Below, in pieces: positions 1-7,352 of a DNA stretch of 21,000 bases (position 1 is the first letter of the stretch; the number at the start of each line of letters is the position of its first letter). The translations under genes were made by a program, and so were the position numbers. Source of the stretch: Mesostigma viride (lineage: Eukaryota; Streptophyta; Mesostigmatophyceae; Mesostigmatales; Mesostigmataceae); contig RPFO01000579.1 in the NCBI GenBank assembly GCA_009746045.1, positions 893,660 through 914,659 on the forward strand. Reading direction: 5' to 3'. Under the pieces are notes generated by a model that saw only the letters and a list, made by a program, of their open reading frames with translations, was not told the DNA's origin and made no database searches.

Positions 1-27
1 GACAGGTTCTCTCCGTTTTCGTGGCAT
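1..27 (-). CDS. Start of gag of the minus-strand retroelement (partial, cut by the window edge)
   Basis: Read on the minus strand, an ATG at 27-25 opens nine codons (MPRKRREPV) to the window edge. The gag of the complete element at 6809 starts with the similar basic stretch MPKKRGGG. The bases just upstream also correspond: both copies have a GGGGAGGT stretch and GTGTAAGGTA shortly before the ATG. Order and spacing behind the small hybrid-binding-domain ORF match the complete copy. This is therefore very likely the gag start of the second element. The rest lies outside the window, so nothing can be said about intactness. Confidence 0.55.
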
Positions 28-68
28 GGTGCTCGTACCGATACCTTACACTGCAGGCAACACCTCCC

Positions 69-72
<4 letters not shown>

Positions 73-147
<75 letters not shown>
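73..147. repeat. (GA)n microsatellite, 75 bp
   Basis: Uninterrupted GA dinucleotides, read as CT on the strand of the retroelement. It lies between the small ORF and gag. The complete element has a short CT-rich stretch at the matching place (about 6727-6746), so the microsatellite probably grew from that seed. Confidence 0.97.
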
Positions 148-148
<1 letters not shown>

Positions 149-210
149 AACCACGTGCTATAGATCTTATATATGTAGGACCTAGTACTATTCCCTAGTA
201 ATAATCTCCT

Positions 211-549
211 CTACTGTCTGCTAGGGCCAATGGTCAACTGAGAGAAGGTAACTGTAACTGCTGTCCCCTCCCCCTGACTGCTGAGCGTGGGTGGCTTGGA
301 GCATTCACGTGTGATGTGCATCCCCTCAGGCAATGGCATGTGTTCCCTAACAAACCTATCTGCATCTGTAATGTTATCAAACCCTTTCCACTTAGCACTA
401 GAGCCTTGGGACAATATCTTATCTTTAATGTGTTCCTCACAAGTCTTCCAGCTGTAGAATATAGCAGGTCTACCCTTATCCCCGTCGTGAGCTACTGCAT
501 AGTAAGGAAATCCAGACTGTCCACCCTTGTTTATTTTACGTCGGGGCAT
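211..549 (-). CDS. Small protein with RNase H1 / viroplasmin-type hybrid-binding domain
   Basis: 112 codons from ATG at 549. The domain covers residues about 16-70 and shows the family pattern: YYAVAH, then AIFYSW, a Cys three residues on, KWKGF, and a D-A-D-x-F-V end. In cellular RNase H1 and in caulimovirus viroplasmin this fold binds RNA:DNA hybrids or double-stranded RNA. The N terminus is basic (MPRRKINKGG). The C-terminal tail holds MPLPEG and ends in LTIGPSRQ, and both motifs recur in the other copy at 6272. No RNase H catalytic domain is fused to it. It lies about 740 bp inside the LTR and just ahead of gag, so I assign it to the retroelement. A role in reverse transcription or hybrid handling is inference. 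Confidence 0.8.
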   Translation of the reverse strand: MPRRKINKGGQSGFPYYAVAHDGDKGRPAIFYSWKTCEEHIKDKILSQGSSAKWKGFDNITDADRFVREHMPLPEGMHITRECSKPPTLSSQGEGTAVTVTFSQLTIGPSRQ

Positions 550-1277
550 GTTACATCATAGTCTGGCAGCGGCTTGCAAGCAGGAGAGAAAGGGGAAACC
601 CAGGCTACCTCTAATGCAGTGACCTTAAACGAACGAGGAGAGAGCACGGAGTGTAGCACAGCACACGCCCCCAGCCTTCCGCGGCAAAGGGGCTATACAA
701 CGATTACACGGAGGTAAACACCGTCAACACAGTCGGCAACAGCCAGACGGTATTCACCCCCACAACATGTAAAACAACGAATGGTTGTCGTCCGCAACTT
801 CCATTCGAACCAACGACATTCACACCCTATAGAGGCACAACGTATAACGAGAACCCCTACGCGTGCGAACCCGGAGAGGAAGCGAGCATGCCAGCTAGCC
901 TTCCACAGGCATCGCTTGTAAAGAAAGGATCCTATCTAGGGGACGCACCATAATCGATGACGTTAAATCCTCCTGAGCTGGCCGCCACCCGGTGTCGTTG
1001 AAGGCAAGCCCTGGCCGCCACTAGGTGTCGTTGAAAGCAGGAGAGCTGAACGCTATCGTTTACAGCACCTCACCACAGGACTATTGCTAGCCCCGCCGAG
1101 TATCCCAGACTGGCCGCCTGCTGGCTAGGTCGTCGTTGAATCCCTTTACGGGCTGGCCGCCGACCAGTCAGCAGTCGTTGAATTCCGGAACCTCTACCTA
1201 CGTCAAACCCAGCCTTGGTATCCTAATTGGCTCACTAACCCTCTCCGCGAGAGTTAGCTAACCTTTCCAGCACATTT
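550..1277 (-). other. Untranslated leader of the minus-strand element
   Basis: No convincing coding region is seen between the primer-binding site and the small ORF. The leader holds four copies of a degenerate module, listed separately at 978-1182. It differs for most of its length from the leader of the complete element (5650-6271), although LTR, primer site and small ORF are clearly related. The two copies therefore belong to different subfamilies. Confidence 0.6.
978..1182. repeat. Four copies of a CTGGCCGCC...CGTTGAA module
   Basis: The copies lie at 978-1002, 1011-1035, 1110-1140 and 1153-1182. Each begins CTGGCCGCC and ends CGTTGAA, with 9 to 15 variable bases between. On the element strand they read TTCAACG...GGCGGCCAG. 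They occur only in the leader of the minus-strand element. Function unknown. Confidence 0.75.
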
Positions 1278-1290
1278 CCTCCGATAACCA
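1278..1290 (-). promoter_or_regulatory. Candidate primer-binding site of the minus-strand element
   Basis: On the minus strand the LTR end ...GTAACA is followed by one C and then TGGTTATCGGAGG. The same 13 bases follow the 5' LTR of the complete element after the same one-base spacer. TGG at the start fits pairing with a tRNA 3' CCA end. The site resembles, but does not equal, the usual initiator-Met site TGGTATCAGAG. Confidence 0.65.
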
Positions 1291-1291
1291 G

Positions 1292-1960
1292 TGTTACGTC
1301 CCAGCCCAGACACACCTAGCCTGAGCTACGTAGCGAAAGACCCTTCTTGCCGGAATTAGGAATAATTCAAGGTAGCCTAAAGTAGGTTGCGCTTCACGAC
1401 GTGAGTCGTGAGATATCTGGCATCACGGCTTGATGCCAAGCTAATTAGTACACACTTATATTGGCTAGCAACACCAATTACAAATGGATAATTGCCCCGG
1501 GTTCAATGTGTAGGCGTATTCGCACTTATCATTCATCAAACCAAGAGGACGAGACTCTCGTCCTCGGACCAATTTCACCTAGGTCTGCCACTACGCTGGC
1601 AAGGGGCGCCGACATGGCGCCGACCTTCCAAAGCATGCAGTCCACACAAGATCCTCGGGTCGACATCGACCCTCGCCTACAGAATCCACGCATGAGTACA
1701 ATATCTCAACTAGCTATAAAGTACGCAGCGCGGCGCGACTGCACCGGCCCCTAGAAGATACACGCATACAACAACCTAGGCCCAAAATAACTGGTCCGAA
1801 TCACACAAACTGTCATAGTTCCATACAAAAGTCCTGACCAAGGGACAATTCCCACATTAAGTCCCGAAATGAGTCCCAAAGTCCTACGGACTATGACAAC
1901 AAGTCAAACTACATAATTTATTCCATTGTTACGTCCGTCCAAAAGGGCCGGGACGTAACA
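1292..1960 (-). mobile_element. 5' LTR of a second, minus-strand retroelement of the same family (669 bp)
   Basis: On the minus strand it starts TGTTACGTCCC and ends GGACGTAACA, giving TG...CA ends inside a longer inverted terminal repeat. Long stretches match the LTRs at 4950 and 16607, including AATAAATTATGTA near the start, CGCGCTGCGTACTTTATAGCT, and the 21-base palindrome at 1545-1565. The part after the palindrome is diverged. It is not a solo LTR, because the primer site, leader, small ORF and gag start of the same element follow it to the left. Its 3' LTR and target duplication lie outside the window. Confidence 0.88.
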
Positions 1961-2146
1961 CATAGCTGCCCCAATATTAGGTACTGGGCTGGTTACGGGG
2001 CCGTTATCGTTAACTGGATCGTAAACCGCGACATAGCTGGCTAGCTACGCATGCACACTGTGGAAGACGTAGAAGACGCGTTAATTGACGACGAAGACAT
2101 TGGTAATTAAGTCTTTCGCAGTCAGGACAGCCTCTGTTGTGTATCG
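1961..2146. other. Flank between the minus-strand LTR and the host gene
   Basis: About 190 bp of unique-looking sequence. An ATG at 2051 opens only 19 codons. No clear promoter motif is seen. If the host gene starts at 2147, its promoter must lie here or within the LTR. Confidence 0.35.
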
Positions 2147-2233
2147 ATGGAGGACGCGCGGGCCTGGGAAGCACGCTGGGTGGCAAAGCGCACAGCGGCA
2201 ACCGCATTCGCAGAAGAATCTCTGGCAGCAAAG
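2147..2233 (+). CDS. Candidate first coding exon of the interrupted host gene
   Basis: ATG at 2147 (TCGATGGAG context) opens 29 codons of charged, Ala-rich, helix-like sequence (MEDARAWEARW...). It ends at AAG followed by a strong donor GTACGT at 2234, in phase 0, and the later exons are also joined in phase 0. The link to the exon at 3733 is inference, as no clean connecting exon could be fixed. An open stretch at about 2292-2395 (begins NAYAYMSSPGDAVADYSF) may be a second exon, but its acceptor is weak. Confidence 0.35.
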
Positions 2234-2604
2234 GTACGTCGGACCCCTCACAAGACGGCTGCCATGGGAATTAATGAATATAGTAGCTGAGAACGCATAT
2301 GCGTATATGTCATCGCCAGGGGACGCTGTCGCAGACTATAGCTTCTCGCAAAGGTTTGAGGGGATTCATAAAACGTATTGTGGCAAGGATGATGTGGGTA
2401 TGGTTGTGTTCACCCTATCGTCGCAGTTGACCACCCTATCGTCGCAGCGGCATCACAGCGCTCAAAAGCTGAGGGGCCGCCATGCAATGTCCCTGAACTT
2501 TTTATTGCGCAGATAAGGAAGCGTTGTAGTGAGCACCATGTTGCATGGGTTGCATTCGTTATACTGCCTGTAGATAGTGGCCACGACTAGTTTATTTGAG
2601 CTTA
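2234..2604. other. Presumed intron with a possible small exon
   Basis: Apart from the open stretch at about 2292-2395, I see no coding signal here. A short direct repeat (CACCCTATCGTCGCAG) occurs twice near 2411-2446. Confidence 0.3.
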
Positions 2605-3677
2605 CCCTTGTTGTAATGATGTGACAATACTTCAATGTGGTGAGCCAACCATGCTTGATATGATCTGCTGCGTGCAAGCTGCCATAATACCGTGATCCAG
2701 TTGGATGATCCTACTTGGTTCCTTGTCCTCCATTGGCCATGTTTTTTGCCCATGTCAGTTAGCGCAGTTTAGGATGTGTTGTTTTGTTGTTTAGCTGGGT
2801 TGGCATAGGCCTTACACTCTAACCCGGGGGAAACAGAGAAAATGCTGGTTAGGCACGTGAGTGCTACCGTCAGTGTTCACATAGTTGCCATGCACCCATG
2901 CAGTGCATTGTCGTGTCTGCCTCATCATCTGCCGGCTCACTGTGGCAGCGTTGATTTCTGACTTTCCCTTGTTGTAATGATGTGACAATACTTCAATGTG
3001 GTGAGCCAACCATGCTTGATATAATTTACTGCACGCAAGCTGCCATAATACCGTGATCCAGTTGGATGATCCTACTTGGTTCCTTGTCCTCCATGGCCAT
3101 GTTTGTTGCCCATGTCAGTTAGGGCAGTTTAGGATGTGTTGTTTTGTTGTTTACCTTGGCTGGCATAGGCCTTACACTCTAACCCGGGGGAAACAGAGAA
3201 AATGCTGGTTAGGCACGTGAGTGCTACCGTCAGTGTTCACATAGTTGCCATGCACCCAGTGCATTGTCGTGTCTGCCCCATCATCTGCCGGCTCACCGTG
3301 GCAGCGTTGATTTCTGACTTTCCCTTGTTGTAATGATGTGACAATACTTCAATGTGGTGAGCCAACCATGCTTGATATAATTTACTGCACGCAAGCTGCC
3401 ATAATACCGTGATCCAGTTGGATGATCCTACTTGGTTCCTTGTCCTCCATTGGCCATGTTTGTTGCCCATGTCAGTTAGGGCAGTTTAGGATGTTTTGTT
3501 TTGTTGTTTACCTTGGTTGGCATAGGCCTTACACTCTAACCCGGGGGAAACAGAGAAAATGCTGGTTAGGCATGTGAGTGCTACCGTCAGTGTTCACATA
3601 GTTGCCATGCACCCAGTGCATTGTCGTGTCTGCCTCATCATCTGCCGTCTCACCGTGGCAGCGTTGATTTCTGACTT
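2605..3677. repeat. Three tandem copies of a ~356-361 bp unit
   Basis: The units are 2605-2965, 2966-3321 and 3322-3677. All start CCCTTGTTGTAATGATG and end GCGTTGATTTCTGACTT or close to it. Copies two and three look closest, while copy one has more substitutions and a few extra bases. Short open frames inside are shadows repeated with the unit and are not gene-like. The array probably sits in a large intron of the host gene, just before the exon at 3733. Confidence 0.92.
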
Positions 3678-3732
3678 GTTCCCCCGCTCCGCATGCGTTG
3701 GGATTCCGTTTTGGCGTTGCCGTTGAATACAG

Positions 3733-3939
3733 GTGAGGGAATGCAAAGAACCGCTTGACTTATCTGAAGCATCAGCAAAGTTTGACGTACATGGCGACCC
3801 ATGGAAGCGTGAGGCGGGGGCAATATACATGGAACAGGAATTGAAAAAATGGCATCAACAAAATCCCAAGCTGTGGAGCAGCCTGAAATTTGTAAAGAAT
3901 CCGGGAGTTGTGACCAGTACACTTCAGGGAAGTGTAGCG
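3733..3939 (+). CDS. Internal exon of the interrupted host gene
   Basis: A 69-codon open stretch lies between an acceptor TTGAATACAG (ending 3732) and a consensus donor GTGAGT at 3940. The peptide starts VRECKEPLDLSEASAKFDV and continues with a charged, Trp-containing segment (KKWHQQNPKLW). It is an exact number of codons, so both borders are phase 0. The upstream partner exon is not certain. I do not recognise a family for this part. A 27-base optional exon at 3990-4016 (after GTGATGCAG, before GTGTGT) would also keep the frame, adding AAMPAVFPN. Confidence 0.5.
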
Positions 3940-4150
3940 GTGAGTCACTCTCTTATTTTAGTTGGCGGCAATTTATTGCTGTGATGCAGGCTGCCATGCC
4001 AGCAGTCTTCCCTAATGTGTGTGGTAGGAGTACAAGACAAAGGCAGTTATGGTGCTGGCCTCTGCACTGACCCTGCCGCTACATGGTTGGTAATGTTGCT
4101 GCTTGGTTGGCTTTCCTTTGACGTGCATATCGTCCAATTCCGTAATGCAG

Positions 4151-4633
4151 AAAGAACGCCTAAGGAAGCACATCATTACCTGGAGCAGGGCACGAGAGGC
4201 AGCAGAAAAGAGAGAGGAAGAGAGTGAAAGAGAGGCGGCGAAGAAGCGCGAGGAACAGGATCGGAAAGGCAAGAGGCAGCGGGTGGAGGAACATGGCAAC
4301 GAAGCCAGCGGCAGAGAGGAGCTGCGAGCAAGCATGTCAACTGCGGTGGATGCAGACGTGGGGGAGGCACATGCGGGGCAAGCATGTGTAGGCCTGGAAA
4401 TCGTGCCAGGGCCCACCGTGATTGCAATTGCCGAGTTCCTGCTGAAGCGAGCACTGGCCTCATTGCCGCAGTTGGCAGCCAACAACGCGACAATCACGGA
4501 AGTGGATGCTTTGTGCAAGGAAGAAAACTCGGGATCGGGGAGTCCAGCGGTGGACCTGATGAACAACACAGCCTGTGCCCTTGCAAATGCCGCGCTGCAG
4601 TTGGTCTCCAACTCCGTCCATGTTGATGGCAAG
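4151..4633 (+). CDS. Internal exon of the host gene, charged coiled-coil-like segment
   Basis: 161 codons between acceptor CCGTAATGCAG (ending 4150) and donor GTCAGT at 4634, again phase 0. The first third is strongly charged and helix-forming, likely a coiled coil (REAAEKREEESEREAAKKRE). The later part has a more hydrophobic helix (VIAIAEFLLKRALASLPQL). No catalytic motif is seen. An ATG at 4145 would also open the frame, but it overlaps the acceptor, so I prefer the spliced reading. Family unknown. Confidence 0.55.
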
Positions 4634-4817
4634 GTCAGTGGTGGCACAGTTTCTTCCTGTTTTGGGTATGACGCATAAATAATTGTCCCTTGTATGTACG
4701 GGTGCGGTCGATTGACCTCCCTCCAGCAACATTGCAACATCCGTTACTGACGTCCACTGCATGTGGCGGATGCGTTCCTTCTGCATGGGGTTTGCCTTGT
4801 GTGCCGTTATTGTGCAG

Positions 4818-4949
4818 GGTGTCGTCAGTACATCGGATGCACTGGGGCCCCAGTCCGGTCAGGGGGGCATTCCAGCGGAGCAGCAAGCGAGTACATTGAC
4901 ACAGGAGGGGACAAGGCAGGACGAGGTGGGGGGCAACACCGGGGGGGCG
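4818..4949 (+). CDS. Host exon truncated at its 3' end by the retroelement insertion
   Basis: It follows acceptor TTATTGTGCAG (ending 4817) in phase 0 and gives 44 codons, low in hydrophobic residues and ending EVGGNTGGA directly at the LTR. This ending is the start of the repeat unit that continues after the 3' LTR. Without the element and one target-duplication copy, the next codons would be those from 17298 (AAKVERGKQEE). As it stands, the frame reads a few codons into the LTR, through CCEPDPLERVQQW, and soon stops. Confidence 0.6.
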
Positions 4950-5635
4950 TGTTGCGAACCCGACCCTTTGGAACGGGTGCAACAATGGAATAAATTATGT
5001 ATTTTGGCTTGTTGTCATAGTCCGTAGGACTTTGGGATTCATTTCGGGACTTAATTTGGGAATTGTCCCTTGGTCAGGACTTTTGTATGGAACTATGATA
5101 GTTTGTGTGATTCGGACCGGTTATTTTGGGCCTAGGTTGATGTACGAGATCTTCTAGAGCTAGTAGGCCGGTGCAGTCGCGCCGCGCTGCGTACTTTATA
5201 GCTGGTTGAGATATTGTACTCATGCGTGGATTCTGTAGCCTGGCGAGGGTCGATGTCGACCCGAGGATCTTGTGTGGACTGCACGTTTCGGAATTCTCTG
5301 GAAGGTCGGCGCCATGTCGGCGCCCCTTGCCAGCTTGGTGGCAGACCTAGGTGAAATTGGTCCGAGGACGAGAGTCTCGTCCTCTTGGTTCGGAATAAAG
5401 TGTGTGTTATCACCTGTCTGAACCTGGGGCATAATTCCAACTGCATTTAATGGCTCTATCCTGAATGTGGGTTGTGTAGATTAATGCAATATTAATCATC
5501 GTGAGCCGTAGCAGTGTAAATGCCGCAACTGCTCCGTTAATACCATTCCCGGAGAGTGGTGAGCGGTTGACCCAGATTTCCATATTAACCACCCTAACAT
5601 AGGATCTTTCGCACGACCCGGATGGGTTCGTTACA
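4950..5635 (+). mobile_element. 5' LTR (686 bp)
   Basis: It starts TGTTGCGAACCC and ends GGGTTCGTTACA, and it is repeated at 16607-17292 at the same length. A TATA-like TTTATAG lies at 5196-5202, which could place the transcription start near 5225. AATAAA occurs at 4989-4994 and 5394-5399; the second is the more plausible poly(A) signal for a transcript of this LTR. A 21-base palindrome at 5364-5384 lies just before it. Minus-strand open frames in the LTR are probably fortuitous. Confidence 0.96.
5364..5384. promoter_or_regulatory. Conserved palindrome in the LTR
   Basis: Perfect 10-base arms (GAGGACGAGA / TCTCGTCCTC) around one central base. It is present in all three LTRs (1545-1565, 5364-5384, 17021-17041) and starts 30 bases before the AATAAA at 5394. 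It may be an RNA hairpin near the transcript end or a protein-binding site. Confidence 0.6.
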
Positions 5636-5636
5636 C

Positions 5637-5649
5637 TGGTTATCGGAGG
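5637..5649 (+). promoter_or_regulatory. Candidate primer-binding site
   Basis: TGGTTATCGGAGG begins one base after the LTR end. The same 13 bases and spacer follow the LTR of the minus-strand element although their leaders diverge soon afterwards, which argues for selection. The priming tRNA is not identified; its 3' end would read CCTCCGATAACCA. Confidence 0.7.
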
Positions 5650-6271
5650 TTAGGTTAGGGGAGTTTAGAATGGCGGCCCGGAGCCGTGCGTAACCTAGGC
5701 AAGGCATCGAGCTGAACGGGTTCAGCCAGCCCAGCAAAGGGGTGCTGATCGAGCCCGGGGTCGTCATAGCCGCCAGCGTCGCAGCCAGGGGCGCCATCCT
5801 AAACCGCCTAGCCCATCGTTGGGTGTTCAAGGACGCTAGACGTCCATGAGCGAGGTAAGAAGTTAGAGATTCTAGGATTTCCTTCTTGCCCTTCCCGTCT
5901 TACCCACGCGCGTAGAAACGGGGTTTCTGTTTTCTGTCGTGCTCTTTATTCATGTTTGTGCTTGTTGGTGAATGGGTCGCCCCGGAGGCAGACCTTCGTG
6001 AGCTGTGGGCGGACCCCCGGAGGGCAACGCTGCTTACAGCTCGAGGGTAGTCACCGGCTGGCCGTTGCCTTACTGTGTTGCCGGTGGCTGTACCTCAACG
6101 TTTTTCGTACTGTCTGTGAACGTCCTGTTTCTGCCTTGTGTTTCTCTCTCGCTGTGAGCACGTCACCTGCACGTAGAGGTAACCTGGGTGGGCTTTCCTC
6201 CCTTTCTTTCCCCTTCCTGCATTGCATGCTGTAATACCGTGTGATATTGCTTTATACCTAATCGGTAGTTC
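5650..6271 (+). other. Untranslated leader of the element
   Basis: About 620 bp between primer site and first ORF. No ORF of convincing composition is seen. It contains the short direct repeat GGTTAGGTTAGG at 5648-5659 and a T-rich stretch near 5905-5955. Packaging signals would be expected here, but none can be recognised. Confidence 0.5.
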
Positions 6272-6643
6272 ATGGGAACCTCTCGCAGCAGACGTAATAA
6301 TGAAGGAGGATATAGACGTATTAATCAAGGAGGTAGATCCCAATACCTATACTATGCAGTAGCACACGACGGGGCCACAGGCCAACCAGGAATTTTCTAT
6401 AGTTGGGCTGCGTGTAGTAATCATATTAAGGATAAAGTCTTACACCCAGCGTCGTTAGCTAGATGGCAGGGATTTAATACATTAGCGGAGGCAGATCAGT
6501 TTATTAGGATAATATGCCCCTCCCAGAAGGGCTGCACCAGCATAGGCGTGTCACCCAGATCCCAGCACAGGATGTGTTGCGTGCACTGGAGCAGCTTCAC
6601 CTGGGCCCATCCTCTAGGGCATAAGCCCCACTATCACTACTAG
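6272..6643 (+). pseudogene. Hybrid-binding-domain ORF, C-terminal tail frameshifted
   Basis: ATG at 6272 opens 123 codons. Residues about 27-80 match the RNase H1 / viroplasmin N-terminal domain: YYAVAH, GIFYSW, a Cys, RWQGF, EADQF. The basic N terminus (MGTSRSRRN) is longer than in the copy at 211-549. After QFIR (about 6510) the frame loses similarity to that copy. A neighbouring frame from about 6511 then carries the matching motifs MPLPEG and LHLGPSSRA, with a stop at 6622-6624. A small indel near 6505-6515 has therefore shifted the tail, while the domain itself is intact and might still be made. It lies ahead of gag, as in the other copy. Function in the element is unknown; hybrid binding is known for the domain family. 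Confidence 0.72.
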
Positions 6644-6808
6644 ATACCAGTATATAGTGATACTAACTACTAGCTTAGCTACAATAGTTAGCAGATAATA
6701 TATAATTACTATTAGAAGTAGTTGTGGCTTCCTCTTCTCTCTCTTGCTTGCCTGTGTTGGGGAGGTATTGTGTAAGGTACTGGTGCTGGTACGGTACTCG
6801 GGCCCAAA

Positions 6809-7324
6809 ATGCCTAAGAAGCGAGGTGGTGGTAATGCACAGCCCCCGAAGGGCCGTAGAGAGACACAGTCCCCGGAGGACAATAGCAGGGAAGAACAGGA
6901 AATAGCTAGCACGTCTAGTCGGAGTTCCAGTGGGTCCCGGAGATCCGAGGCAGCCGCTAGGGTTACCGCACAACGGCAGACGACTCTTGAGACGCAGCTA
7001 GAACAAGCTGCCCTAGGGTTTGGTCAGCAACAGCAGTCGCCGCAGCGACAGCATCAGCCTCAGCAGTCGCCGCAGCGACAGCATCAGTCTCAGCAGTCGC
7101 CGCAGCGACAGCATCAGTCTCAGCAGTCGCCGCAGCGACAGCAGCAGTCGCAGCAGCAGCAGCAGCAGCAGTCGGAGCAACAGCGACAGCCCCAGCAGCA
7201 ATCGCGGCCACGACCGACTGAGCATCTGGGCGAATGGAACAGGGTACCTCCCACGCAGCGACCACCATCCGTGGAAGTTGTGCCGGAGGAAGATGAAGAT
7301 ATAGAGGTCGCTTTAGCCCGGTAG
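6809..7324 (+). CDS. gag: N-terminal part of gag, Gln-rich
   Basis: ATG at 6809 (AAAATGCC) opens 171 codons. The start is basic (MPKKRGGGNAQ), the middle Ser/Arg-rich, and residues about 72-135 very Gln-rich. Within it a 30-bp unit (QSPQRQHQxQ) is repeated about four times. The frame ends in TAG at 7322. The next frame back (-1) then stays open with similar Pro/Arg-rich composition (SSPFAPPPEFVQPSQLGAY...), so the stop probably results from a one-base loss near 7318-7324 and does not mark a natural end. This stretch would be the matrix-like, disordered front of gag. Confidence 0.7.
   Translation: MPKKRGGGNAQPPKGRRETQSPEDNSREEQEIASTSSRSSSGSRRSEAAARVTAQRQTTLETQLEQAALGFGQQQQSPQRQHQPQQSPQRQHQSQQSPQRQHQSQQSPQRQQQSQQQQQQQSEQQRQPQQQSRPRPTEHLGEWNRVPPTQRPPSVEVVPEEDEDIEVALAR
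7033..7152. repeat. 30-bp minisatellite within gag
   Basis: About four units of CAGTCGCCGCAGCGACAGCA plus a CATCAGNCTCAG-like tail, followed by a CAG/CAA-rich run to about 7200. It encodes the Gln/Arg/His repeat. Confidence 0.85.
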
Positions 7325-7352
7325 CTAGCTCGCCGTTCGCTCCGCCGCCTGA

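Noticed and set aside
73-147. CRISPR or other array
   Set aside because: It is a dinucleotide run, there are no spacers, and the context is eukaryotic.
3237-3830. Minus-strand open frames with NKSEINAATVSRQMM-like sequence repeated
   Set aside because: They recur with the ~360-bp satellite, are short and begin at different places, so they follow the repeat and are not genes.
4012-4740. 242-codon minus-strand open frame
   Set aside because: It lies antisense to the exon at 4151-4633, which has good splice borders. Its composition (Ser/Leu/Ala-rich) mirrors the plus-strand codons and no domain is seen.
5364-5399. Hammerhead-type ribozyme in the LTR
   Set aside because: I looked for the CTGATGA and GAAA core elements around the palindrome and did not find them.
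5132-5446. 104-codon minus-strand open frame in the LTR, identical at 16789-17103 and partly similar at 1492-1695
   Set aside because: It is repeated only because the LTR is. It breaks in the diverged LTR, starts at no special place and has no domain features.
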